From Lachnospiraceae bacterium (GTDB taxonomy: Bacteria; Bacillota; Clostridia; Lachnospirales; Lachnospiraceae), in contig JAFYYN010000021.1 in assembly GCA_017557525.1 (NCBI GenBank), positions 1 through 37,484 of the forward strand: a DNA stretch of 37,484 bases. The letters run 5' to 3'. Position numbers and translations under genes: made by a program. The number at the start of each line of letters is the position of its first letter. The first letter of the stretch is position 1. Under the pieces are notes generated by a model. That model saw only the letters and a list, made by a program, of their open reading frames with translations. It ran no database searches and was not told the origin of the DNA. Below, one piece after another: positions 1 through 9,000 of this stretch.

Positions 1-14
1 GGCAAATAAAAAAA

Positions 15-136
15 GGCTCTTTAGAGCCAGCCTGTGACCGCAGTGCGGAAGGCGGACTATTCAGAGCCTCTTTAGAGGCAAGCTGGTAACAGCGGCTTAT
101 AGCCGCAGAGCAAACCACCAGCTTAGCTGGTGGTTT
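15..136. repeat. Array of five small perfect hairpins, two-unit repeat
   Basis: Five perfect dyads follow one another: 15-28 (GGCTCT/AGAGCC), 38-48 (CCGCA/TGCGG), 66-79 (GCCTCT/AGAGGC), 92-106 (GCGGCT/AGCCGC) and 112-136 (AAACCACCAGCT with its complement). The first four read as two copies of one layout: a six-bp hairpin with a TT loop, a short CTG-containing linker, then a GC-rich hairpin. The stems differ between copies but stay paired. No gene lies here. It could be the non-coding end of an IS200/IS605-type element, which carry such subterminal hairpins, or an intergenic palindromic repeat; I cannot tell which because the window starts here. Confidence 0.5.
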
Positions 137-156
137 TGATTCTATGACCATAGCTA

Positions 157-193
157 TATAAAAAAGAGGAAATCTTTCGTTCGATTTCCTCTT
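157..193 (-). terminator. Rho-independent terminator of metH
   Basis: On the minus strand an 11-bp perfect stem (AAGAGGAAATC at 183-193, complement at 164-174) with an 8-nt loop is followed by six T residues. It starts 12 bases after the metH stop codon, which is the expected position for the end of the metF/metH transcript. Confidence 0.85.
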
Positions 194-204
194 AGCTATA
201 TTAT

Positions 205-2841
205 TTATTTACCGAAAATCTCTTTAGCATATTTCACAGTATCCATTGCCTGTGGAGAGTATCTGTCAGCGCCAATTTTATCGGCATATTCCTGAGTGAG
301 AACTGCACCACCAACCACGACCTTACAGAAAGGTGCTTTTTCTCGGAGCTGTTTAATAGTTTCTTCCATGCTGACAACAGTTGTGGTCATCAGGGCGCTT
401 AAGCCCACAAGCTTGATATTTTGTGCGACAACGGTATCAACTATGGTTTCGGGAGCAACATCCTTACCGAGATCAATAACGGTATAATCATAATTCTCGA
501 GCAGAACCTTAACTATATTCTTACCGATATCGTGGATATCCCCTTTGACAGTAGCCATAACAATAGTCCCTTTGGATTCGCCCTTTGTTCCATTTACGGC
601 ATAGTATTTTTTGATTTCATCAAAAGCGGATTTGGCGGCATCTGCGCTCATAAGAAGCTGAGGCAGGAAGGTTTTCTTTGCTTCAAAGCTTTTGCCGACA
701 GTATCTAGGGCAGGTATCAGGTTATTATCGATTATCTCGATGGGAGCCACACCGGCAGAAAGCATATTTTTGCATTCTATACCCGCCTTGTCAATCATGC
801 CTTTTGTAACGGCTGTAAAAAGCGGTGATGCATTGGCTACCGTTCCGGATTCGCCAGAATTAGCCTGGCCTGTTGACATACCGGCCTGTCCTGTATTCAT
901 AGCCTGAAGCACGTTATTACCAGATGTACCGGCTGAATTTGAGAGACCACCTTTAGGAGCAGTATATGGATCAGTCTTTTCGCTGTATTTCTCTATATAT
1001 CTGAGACACTGTGCATCGAGGTTCCTTAATGTGAGAAAACTGTCATAGGCAGCAATAAGCCTTTCATCCAGAGGGTTGATAATGCCTGCACTCAAACCGT
1101 TTTCCATAGCAAGCGTAAAGAAGGTTGAGGTCATAATACTTCTCAAGGGAAGCCCAAAACTTACATTTGATACGCCCAGAACGGTATTTACACCATATTC
1201 GTATCTTAACGTTCTTAACGCTTTGAGTGTAGTATTAGCGTTTGTTGTATCGGTACTGACCGTCATGGTCAGGGTATCGAAAATAAGATCCTTTTTATCA
1301 ATGCCGTATTCTGCAGCCCGGGCAATTATCTTTTCGGCAATAGCCACACGAGCTTCGGCAGTTTCGGGGATACCTGACTCATCCAGAGTCAGGCAGACAA
1401 CAGCTGCACCATATTTCTTTGCGAGAGGAAGAACTGCCTCCATGCTTTCCTGCTTGCCGTTAACACTGTTTAAAAGAGGCTTTCCGTTATAAATACGTAA
1501 GGCTCTTTCCATAGTCTTAACGTCTGAGGTATCAATCTGCAGGGGAAGAGTACTGATGGCAGTAATTTCTTCTATTGCGGTTTCCATCATCTCACATTCG
1601 TCGATTTCGGGGAGCCCGACGTTTACATCGAGAATATCCGAACCAGCCTCTTCCTCGGCGATAGCTTCGTTAATAATATAATTGATATCCTTATCCCTCA
1701 AAGCCTGTTTTAAGGCTTTCTTTCCGGTAGGATTAATCCTTTCACCGATAAGCAAGGGCTTGTCTCCAAAATAAACCGCATGTGTATATGAAGAAATAAC
1801 GGTAAGATTTTTAGAAGTGATTGCAGACAGGGGAATTCTGAAATATCCGGGCAGGTTCTCGTAAATATTGGCATCTTTTATTAAGTTGATGCCGGATGAA
1901 GGCTCTAAAATCTCTGAAACTGGCTGGATAACTGATATATCAGAACAATTTTCTTCGCAGAGTTTTACTGCAGAGCCGATATGTTCGGGAGTTGAACCGC
2001 AGCAGCCTCCGGCAATGCATACACCACCCTTAACAAGCTCTACAATATCTTCCGCGAATTCATCGGGCAGAACATCGAAAGTAGTCTTGCCGTTCACAAC
2101 CTTGGGCAGACCTGCATTAGGCTGAACAATGATGGGCGTGGAACAAACCCTGGTGATGACAGGGAGAAACTTTAAAAACTGTTTAGGCCCAAAACCGCAG
2201 TTCATACCTAAAACATCAACTCCGAGACCTTCGACCAGAGCAACATATGCCTCAAGATCACCGCCGGTGAGAAGCCTGCCGTTCTCATCCGGTGCAACAG
2301 ACACAAAGATGGGTAGGTCAGAGTTCTCTTTAGCTGCTATGATTGCAGCTTTGAGATCATAAAGATCCGTAAAGGTTTCAAAGAACAGGATGTCAGCACC
2401 GGCGTTTACACCTGCACGGACAATTTCGGCATAAGCTTCCTCGGCTTCATCAAAAGAGACGTTGCCTATGGGCTTTAATAGTTTTCCTAAAGGGCCTACA
2501 TCTAGTGCGGCAAAGTGAGGTTTTTTAGCATAAGCGCTGTCAGAATCTTTTTCAAAAGAATTAATAGCATCACGAACAAGCCTGATACCTGTACAAACAA
2601 GGGTATCAAGATCGTAGTCACAATGCTCCAATTTATATTTATTACACCCGAAAGTATTTGCAGTAATAATGTTGGAGCCGGCATTTAAATATCTGGTGTG
2701 TATGTTTATGAGAACCTCAGGACGAAGGATATTCCATGTTTCAGGGATCTCGCCACCCTTTAACCCTTCAGCCTGGAGCAGGGTACCCATGGCTCCGTCA
2801 GAGAAGAGTAGTTCTTTTCCTATGTAATCTCGTATATTCAT
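205..2841 (-). CDS. metH: Cobalamin-dependent methionine synthase, without reactivation domain
   Basis: This enzyme transfers a methyl group from 5-methyltetrahydrofolate via cobalamin to homocysteine, giving methionine. Residues about 1-300 form the homocysteine-binding barrel with the zinc cysteines in GMNCGFG (C215) and GGCCGS (C280, C281). Residues about 360-610 are the pterin-binding barrel (GERINPTG, DVNVG). Residues about 675-878 are the cobalamin cap and Rossmann domains with the cobalt-ligand motif GDIHDIGKN (H770). At 878 residues it lacks the C-terminal AdoMet-binding reactivation domain of E. coli MetH; that domain is the next gene upstream (start 13 bp away). A Gly/Ser/Asn/Gln-rich stretch at about 630-672 is an unusual extra linker between the pterin and cobalamin parts. 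The start has a GGAGA site. Confidence 0.95.
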   Translation of the reverse strand: MNIRDYIGKELLFSDGAMGTLLQAEGLKGGEIPETWNILRPEVLINIHTRYLNAGSNIITANTFGCNKYKLEHCDYDLDTLVCTGIRLVRDAINSFEKDSDSAYAKKPHFAALDVGPLGKLLKPIGNVSFDEAEEAYAEIVRAGVNAGADILFFETFTDLYDLKAAIIAAKENSDLPIFVSVAPDENGRLLTGGDLEAYVALVEGLGVDVLGMNCGFGPKQFLKFLPVITRVCSTPIIVQPNAGLPKVVNGKTTFDVLPDEFAEDIVELVKGGVCIAGGCCGSTPEHIGSAVKLCEENCSDISVIQPVSEILEPSSGINLIKDANIYENLPGYFRIPLSAITSKNLTVISSYTHAVYFGDKPLLIGERINPTGKKALKQALRDKDINYIINEAIAEEEAGSDILDVNVGLPEIDECEMMETAIEEITAISTLPLQIDTSDVKTMERALRIYNGKPLLNSVNGKQESMEAVLPLAKKYGAAVVCLTLDESGIPETAEARVAIAEKIIARAAEYGIDKKDLIFDTLTMTVSTDTTNANTTLKALRTLRYEYGVNTVLGVSNVSFGLPLRSIMTSTFFTLAMENGLSAGIINPLDERLIAAYDSFLTLRNLDAQCLRYIEKYSEKTDPYTAPKGGLSNSAGTSGNNVLQAMNTGQAGMSTGQANSGESGTVANASPLFTAVTKGMIDKAGIECKNMLSAGVAPIEIIDNNLIPALDTVGKSFEAKKTFLPQLLMSADAAKSAFDEIKKYYAVNGTKGESKGTIVMATVKGDIHDIGKNIVKVLLENYDYTVIDLGKDVAPETIVDTVVAQNIKLVGLSALMTTTVVSMEETIKQLREKAPFCKVVVGGAVLTQEYADKIGADRYSPQAMDTVKYAKEIFGK

Positions 2842-2854
2842 AAATAAATCTCCA

Positions 2855-3607
2855 TTATAGAACTCCGATAACAGCGGTAATGCTTTTGGAGGGGCTCATA
2901 AGCAGGGCGGAATTAAGGCTCATGCCCAGATTTTTCTCTAATTGCAGAAGTTTGAAAAAATCATTCTGGTGGTTTAGGCTAAAATCCCCATAGCCGGGAC
3001 TGAACCGCATCTTAAATCGAACGCTATCATCAGGTTCTTTAGCTGTGACAGAAACCATACTATCACTAGTCTCGGCAGGAGAATTTGCAAAACCGGAACA
3101 GCTTAACTCCTGTTTAATACTTTCTGTCATATCATCTGCAAAAGCCTCGATCGCTGCGGCGCCAACAGCCTGCAGGATAGCAGGTTTGATAGTGGACCGG
3201 CCCGAAAACCTTCGTATCAGCATATCGGCACCGGGACCTATAGTAGCAGCAAAAAGGATAGCAAACCTGCATTCCTTAATGTGAGCGGAGAGCTTGGCAC
3301 TTTTGATAACGAGTAAAGGCTCCGAGTTGTCATCAGGATTTTCATTTGCATCCAAAGAAGTTTGATCGAGAGCATTACAGCTGTAGCGGTTAAGAGAACA
3401 TATATCATCTTTAACGCGTAAACTGTACATCTCGTAAGCGCATCTCGGAGTGATAACCTCTTTCATTTTACTTGTGAGATCATCAACCATTTTCTCTAAC
3501 TCATCATCCAGTGGCACTTCACCGCCAAAATGATAACCAAGGTAGTGATAAATCTCTTTTTTATCAATATTTAGTTTTTTCCCGTTGTTTAAACTTGATA
3601 TATTCAT
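2855..3607 (-). CDS. MetH reactivation-domain protein (stand-alone)
   Basis: A 250-residue protein that resembles the C-terminal AdoMet-binding activation domain of cobalamin-dependent methionine synthase. Key evidence is the motif RFSPGYGDF near residue 210, the counterpart of the RPAPGY AdoMet-binding motif of E. coli MetH, and ATIGPGAD near 120. It precedes metH by 13 bp on the same strand, so the two probably form a complex that reductively remethylates oxidised cobalamin. Two hydrophilic Asp/Asn/Ser-rich insertions (about residues 78-95 and 177-197) are longer than I expect for the family. No Shine-Dalgarno sequence precedes the ATG; a TATAAC box lies only 12 bases upstream on the minus strand, so a very short leader is possible. 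Confidence 0.85.
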   Translation of the reverse strand: MNISSLNNGKKLNIDKKEIYHYLGYHFGGEVPLDDELEKMVDDLTSKMKEVITPRCAYEMYSLRVKDDICSLNRYSCNALDQTSLDANENPDDNSEPLLVIKSAKLSAHIKECRFAILFAATIGPGADMLIRRFSGRSTIKPAILQAVGAAAIEAFADDMTESIKQELSCSGFANSPAETSDSMVSVTAKEPDDSVRFKMRFSPGYGDFSLNHQNDFFKLLQLEKNLGMSLNSALLMSPSKSITAVIGVL

Positions 3608-3765
3608 TTCGTGATTTTGTTATACTTGATAAAAAAATGTTGTGAGTTCAATCGAAGAACCAACTGTACTGCTGATTAAATTATTACATAATCATAAATG
3701 TCATGAATATAATGAAAACAATCAGAGAACCATCCGAGTGATTGCATCACTTGGGTAATTGGAGA

Positions 3766-4009
3766 GGGCAGGCGGGTGTTTACATGGGATAAAACCATAA
3801 AGCGTGCAGAGGATATGCTACGTTTGCAGATGTATCGGAGCAAGGCAAAAATCGGTTATCCAAACCGATTTTTGAGTGTAGCACAAGTGCGTCCGGTATC
3901 AAGCGGACGCACGGTTGCAAACGTCCGAAGCGGAGATACGTATGAAAACGTATAGCATATCCCTGCTAAGCGGTAGTGGGTTTTAGACCATGTAAACACC
4001 CGCCTGCCC
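3766..4009 (+). ncRNA. Structured element copy A (putative RNA or MITE)
   Basis: The 412-bp gap between the reactivation gene and metF holds this 244-bp element. It is bounded by perfect 22-bp inverted arms (3766-3787 and 3988-4009), extended inward by a GA/GA tandem mismatch and seven more pairs. Inside are a long helix (GGATATGCTA at 3811 with TAGCATATCC at 3953), a perfect 11-bp hairpin with loop ATCCA (3847-3873) and a perfect 9-bp hairpin (GTGCGTCCG/CGGACGCAC, 3887-3912). The core matches the inverted copy at 17322-17571 with compensatory stem changes. It begins 10-12 bp beyond the metF stop and reads antisense to metF. A TATAAT box at 3708-3713 could serve a plus-strand promoter but I see no good -35. 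I do not recognise this as a named RNA family. Confidence 0.6.
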
Positions 4010-4018
4010 GTTCAAGAT

Positions 4019-4888
4019 TTACCTCGGTGCAATAAACGACAGATTTTTGAAGATCTCCCCCGCAATCTCCGGATGATTCATCGTATAGATATGCACACAA
4101 TTAACCCCATTGGCGAACAGATCGATAATCTGCTCGGTAGCATATGCAATACCTGCCTGCTTCATAGCCTCCGGGTTATCACCGTAATGATCAACGATCA
4201 TCTTAAAGCGGGGCGGAACCAGATTACCGGAAAGAGAAATGATCCTGCCGATCTGGGTTTTGTTGGTAACGGGCATGATACCGGCATCAATCGGCACATC
4301 GATCCCCTTCTTTAGTAGCTTATACATGTAGTTGTAAAGGATATTATTATCAAAAAACATTTGGGTGATCAGAAAATCACAGCCGGCCTCAACCTTTCGC
4401 TTGGTATATTCCAAATCCTCATCAATGGACTTTGATTCTGGATGTCCTTCGGGGTAACATGCACCTGCAATACAGAAATCGCCCATGGATTTGATCTCAG
4501 CCATAAGATCCTCAGAGTGATGAAAGTCCTTAGAAGGCTCGAAGCCGCTGTCTGCAGGAATATCGCCTCTTAGAGCAAGGATATTATTGATGCCGCAGCG
4601 TTTGTACTCAGAAATCATGTCCCTTACGGTCTGCTTGTCGGAAGAAACACAGGTCAGATGTCCTAAAGCAGGGATGTTGCAGACATTCTGTATTTCATTG
4701 GCAAGATCAACGGTATATTTGCTGGTACCGCCTGTAGCGCCGTAGGTAACGCTCATATAGTCGGGCTTAAGGGCAGCGGTGTCAGCAACGACCTTCTTAG
4801 CAGCCTCAAGGTTTTCCCACTTTTTGGGAGGAAAAAGCTCACAGCTGATATGTGGTTTGTTATCCTTTAAAAAATCGATGATCTTCAT
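4019..4888 (-). CDS. metF: 5,10-methylenetetrahydrofolate reductase
   Basis: MetF reduces 5,10-methylene-THF to 5-methyl-THF, the methyl donor for MetH encoded just downstream. The 289-residue product has the family's TIM-barrel landmarks: SCELFPPK near the N terminus, YMSVTYGATGG, a LALRGD segment, ITQMFFDN and a terminal segment NGVNCVHIYTMNHPEI. I start it at 4888, after AAGGAGAACCGTAAAT. A longer reading to 5023 adds 45 residues rich in Phe/Ile/Leu that precede the ribosome binding site and have no counterpart in MetF, so I reject it. Its stop lies about 10 bp from structured element A. Confidence 0.95.
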   Translation of the reverse strand: MKIIDFLKDNKPHISCELFPPKKWENLEAAKKVVADTAALKPDYMSVTYGATGGTSKYTVDLANEIQNVCNIPALGHLTCVSSDKQTVRDMISEYKRCGINNILALRGDIPADSGFEPSKDFHHSEDLMAEIKSMGDFCIAGACYPEGHPESKSIDEDLEYTKRKVEAGCDFLITQMFFDNNILYNYMYKLLKKGIDVPIDAGIMPVTNKTQIGRIISLSGNLVPPRFKMIVDHYGDNPEAMKQAGIAYATEQIIDLFANGVNCVHIYTMNHPEIAGEIFKNLSFIAPR

Positions 4889-5013
4889 ATTTACGGTTCT
4901 CCTTATTTGATGAACATATGAAATGATAAAAGACAGTAGAAATGTCAGCAGAGAGAAAAATATAAAGAAAAAATAAAATATTGCAATATAAGCAAAGTTA
5001 CACAGTTTTCTGC

Positions 5014-5042
5014 TTGCTAACAAATATCAAATATAGTATAAT
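5014..5042 (+). promoter_or_regulatory. Sigma-A-type promoter for the VanZ-like gene
   Basis: TTGCTA (5014-5019), a 17-bp spacer and a perfect TATAAT (5037-5042) lie 60 bp before the VanZ-like start, in an A+T-rich divergent intergenic region shared with metF. Confidence 0.65.
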
Positions 5043-5102
5043 AAAAAATTATGGAAAAGTAAATAAAAATTTCGTCGGATTTGCGGAGTAAAAGTACGTT
5101 AA

Positions 5103-5609
5103 ATGAACAAAAAGTCAAGAAAACGGCGTGTAATCTGGGGGATTATATTTTTAACCTATATTACACTTCTAATATATTTTTTATTTTTTAGTGATACCTT
5201 CGGCAGGACGGTTGCTTATGATGAGTACAGATATAATCTTAAACCGTTTGCAGAGATAAACAGATATTTTACAAAGGTAAAAGAAAAAGATTATTTAATG
5301 TTTTTTATAAACATAATCGGGAATATCCTGCTGTTTGTCCCATTTGGGATACTTTTTCCCTTTGTTTCCTCGAAAGAGGGCTTTAAAAGGGGCAGAAACT
5401 TTTTTGTAACCCTGCTGGTTTCAGTATTGTTCTGTTTCCTGATAGAGGATATACAGCTGATTACAAAAGTCGGAGTATTTGATATCGATGACATCATAAT
5501 GAACACAACGGGTGCTGTCATAGGATATATCCTGTACAGACTGACCTTTGGATTTGAAAATAAGAGGCTGAAAAACAGAAGAAAGGCCGGAGAGTGCTGC
5601 AGGGAGTGA
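5103..5609 (+). CDS. VanZ-like membrane protein
   Basis: A 168-residue integral membrane protein of the VanZ-like family. It has an N-terminal hydrophobic helix (about 9-29), the family signature NIIGNILLFVPFGILFPF at about 63-80, a third helix around 94-112 with the conserved acidic EDIQ, and a last segment with DIDDIIMNTTGAVIGYILY. VanZ was named for low-level teicoplanin resistance but most family members have unknown envelope roles; nothing here indicates glycopeptide resistance. The only SD candidate is GGAG 14 bases from the ATG, so translation may be weak. It is followed 34 bp later by another small membrane protein on the same strand. Confidence 0.85.
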   Translation: MNKKSRKRRVIWGIIFLTYITLLIYFLFFSDTFGRTVAYDEYRYNLKPFAEINRYFTKVKEKDYLMFFINIIGNILLFVPFGILFPFVSSKEGFKRGRNFFVTLLVSVLFCFLIEDIQLITKVGVFDIDDIIMNTTGAVIGYILYRLTFGFENKRLKNRRKAGECCRE

Positions 5610-5643
5610 TGGAAACACAAAACCGGTTATGCATGGAGGGATA

Positions 5644-5967
5644 ATGAAAAGGACAAAAAGGGAAAACAATGTCCAGTTTAGAAAGAGCGGGTATTCCGCA
5701 AAAGCCATAGCGGCTTTGATAGCAGGGATACTTACAATGATAGTTTTCCTGATACTGGTATTCTATTCCGGGATAAAGGAAGAAACGCCTAAGGCTTTTG
5801 CAGTCTGCGGAACTGCTGCTCTTGTAGTAAGCTTTATAGGACTCCTGGTCTCGATGAAATGTGTGAGAGAACAGGATGGCGGATATAAGGTGCCCTATGC
5901 GGGGATGGCGATAAACGGTATAACGTTTCTGACATATATCGTAACCTATATTTTAGGTATCGTTTAA
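5644..5967 (+). CDS. Small membrane protein, DUF6142-like
   Basis: A 107-residue protein with a basic N-terminus (about 20 residues) and three predicted transmembrane helices (about 20-41, 50-70, 82-105). Layout and sequence (KKxSxKAIAAL start, GMxxNGITFL near the end) recall the small DUF6142-type membrane proteins of Lachnospiraceae; I make that assignment from memory and with moderate certainty. Function is unknown. I choose the ATG at 5644 because GGAGGG ends three bases before it; an in-frame ATG at 5629 has no ribosome binding site. Confidence 0.65.
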   Translation: MKRTKRENNVQFRKSGYSAKAIAALIAGILTMIVFLILVFYSGIKEETPKAFAVCGTAALVVSFIGLLVSMKCVREQDGGYKVPYAGMAINGITFLTYIVTYILGIV

Positions 5968-6063
5968 TAATTTACATTTTTGTTTCATCGTGGTCAAAAG
6001 GTTTTCACAATTGAATCTTAGAATTTAAAAGGTACTATCAAAAGTGTTTACCGGAGGTTTATA

Positions 6064-9000
6064 GTGGAAAAGAAACGAATTTTTAAGAAAATAGCGGTTT
6101 TACTTGTTATGGCTCTGGTCATAACGTCTTTGCCTAACATACAGATCTGGGCTAAGAAGACAGTGAAAGGCGTGGTAAGCGCTACCGAGCTGTATATGCG
6201 TTCCGGCCCGGGTACCGATTATAAGAATATTACGGTCGGGGAAGAAAAGGTTGTCCTGGTAAAAGACCAGGAAGTAACGATCGTGGGAGAAAGAGACGGC
6301 TGGTACCATATTAAAGCAACCTTTATGGATACTCAGGTTGAGGGATATTCACTTGGCCAGTGGATAACCGTTACCAGCGGAACGGTAAAGGCAGAGACAG
6401 GAGATTTTAAGGAGATCACCCCGACTCCGACACCTACTCCTTCACCAACTCCAACCCCTGTACCTACTGCTAAGGGTACTGTAACTGCATCAGAACTAAA
6501 CGTTCGTAAAGGACCCGGAACTGATTACGAGATTGTCCAGGTAAAAAGCGAAAATGCAGTTCTAAAAAAGGATCAGGCAGTTACCATATTGGGAGAAAAA
6601 GACGGCTGGTATCATATTACAGCAAAGATAAATAAAAAGAAGGTAGAAGGATACTGTCTGGGTGATTATATAACCATAACCAAGGGTACGGTGGTATCCG
6701 AGACGGATAACCCTGAGACAACGCCTACGGTTACAGAGACGCCAACTCCTTCTGCATCTCCTGATGTAACTGTTACACCAAAGCCTACAGATACACCTGA
6801 GGATAACGGGGAGATACCTGTGGATACTCCTTTCCCTACAGAGATGGTCAATCCTCTTCCTGAGGGTCTCGCAGTAAGCGATACCGGTGTTGTGACGGAC
6901 AACGAAGGAAATGAGTATGAAATAGCTGCATATAAATACTCTTCAAAGTATAATCTGATGGGTGTTGTCACATCGGAGCTCTTAAATTTCAGAGTAAGTG
7001 CCGATGCGGGCAGTGCAGTGCTGGGTGTTTTACCCAGGGATACAGTGGTACATCTTGTGGGATCAACCACCAATTTCCAGGATATAAACGGAGAGGAAAG
7101 AGAAATCCGCTGGTACAAGGTTATGACCCTGATCGACGGAGAGCCTGCCAGGGGATATGTAATGTCCGATTATGTAAGGCTTAACTACAGTACTCCGTTT
7201 ACAGTTACTACAAAATATTCAAAACAGGTACTAAAGCCGGTGCCCATATCGGGAGGCAAAAATGTAAAGACCTTAGCAGGGACAAAGGTTAAGCTTGCTA
7301 AAAAGTCAAAGATTCAGATACTGGCTGAAAAGCAGACCGATACAGGAAAGTGGTTTTATGTACAGGCAACCTATAAAAATGAGACGGTAAACGGCTGGAT
7401 TCCCGAAAACAGGATAAAGTTTGAGAGCAATGCAAAAACCATAGAGATAAATTACTATAAACAGAAGGAAAAACCTGCTGTGGTTACAGTTACAGAGGCA
7501 CCTCCTGTTGTTATAACCGGCACACCGACCGATACACCTACAACGACTCCTGCGCCTACGGGCATAGACATTACGGGGGATCCCGAGATTTCTCCGACTC
7601 CGGAGCCGACTCCGACACCTCCGCCCAAGGAGAATGTGGAAAATCCCAATGCGGTGATCAAGAATGCTGCGGCACTTTCCGTTAAAACAGAGCCTAAGTA
7701 TTCTGCACCTGCACTCTTTACAGAGGATAAGGTACCGGTATTTGTATACTCGGGACAGGAAGTAAGAGTGATTGAGACAGCCTTTGATTCTGAGAATCTC
7801 TGGTGTCTAATAGAGCTGAAATTCAATGACAGAGTATATGAAGGATATGTCAATTCGATCTATATCGAAGCAGACGAAACAGTAAATCTTTCAGGCAGCG
7901 GAGCCAATACGAATGCAACAGTACTTTCTTTTGAGGAGGCTCTGACTGCTGAGGGTTTTCCCGAAAGCTATAAGACGTTTCTACGCGAACTCCATGCACA
8001 GTATCCCAGCTGGAAATTTAAGGCCTTTAACACAGGTCTTGACTGGGAGGAGGCTGTGAGAAAAGAATCTGTAGTGGGAGAAAATCTTATTCCCAATACA
8101 AAAAGCGTAGAATGGAAGTCCCTGGAGGCGGGTGCTTATAGCTGGAAGGATGACAAATTCACCGTTTTTGACGGTTCATCGTGGGTTACTGCCTCCAAGG
8201 AAGCCATAAGCTATTATATGGACCCACGTAATTTCTTAGATCATGAGAGTATTTTTCAGTTTGAGGTTTTAGATTATAACCCTTCCTATCAGAGTAAGGA
8301 AGGAATAGCCACAATCCTTAAAAATACAGCTATGAACGGTACTTCTTTTATATACACCGATGAGCTTGGGAATGAAAGAAGTATTTCATATGCAGATGCA
8401 TTTGCCATGGCAGCAGAGTATTCGGGCGTAAGTCCGCTGCATCTGGCTTCCCGTGTAAAGCAGGAAGTAACCCTTGGGAAAAATGCCATGAGCAACAGCG
8501 TAACCGGTACTGTTTCAGGACTTGAAAATCTGTACAATTTCTACAACATAGGAGCCTATCACAGTACAGAGGCAGGCGGGGCAATTGCCAACGGGCTCCG
8601 CTTTGCAAGGGATGGTTCAAGCAGCGACGCGCTTAATACAAAGTGTCTGATACCCTGGAACAACAGGCTAAGATCACTGTTTGGCGGAGCGTTTTATATT
8701 GGAAACAACTATATCAACAGAGGTCAGAACACCATTTATCTTCAGAAATTTAATATGACCTCTAATTCCACCTATCAACACCAGTATATGGCGAATGTGG
8801 AAGCTCCTTATTCGGAAGGTAAAAGAGTTTTTGCAGCCTACGAAAATCCTCAGGAAGTACCGATAGTTTTCCTTATACCGGTATATTTAAATATGCCTGA
8901 TGAGCCATGTCCCGTACCGGCTAAGGCATATAATCCCAATAACTGGCTTAAAACTCTTAAGCTTTATGACAAAAACGGAGATACACTGTCGCTTACACCT

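Noticed and set aside
2842-3765. AdoMet or cobalamin riboswitch ahead of the met genes
   Set aside because: I looked for S-box and B12-box cores between the genes and upstream of metF and found no match; only the structured element at 3766-4009 is present, which resembles neither.
4889-5023. A 45-residue hydrophobic N-terminal extension of MetF
   Set aside because: The AAGGAG ribosome binding site lies downstream of it, next to the ATG at 4888, and MetF proteins begin at that point; the stretch is A+T-rich promoter DNA that happens to be open.
5985-6010. GGTCAAAA before the glucosaminidase gene as a CtsR operator
   Set aside because: Only one heptad half-site is present, not the tandem repeat CtsR needs, and no ctsR gene is seen.
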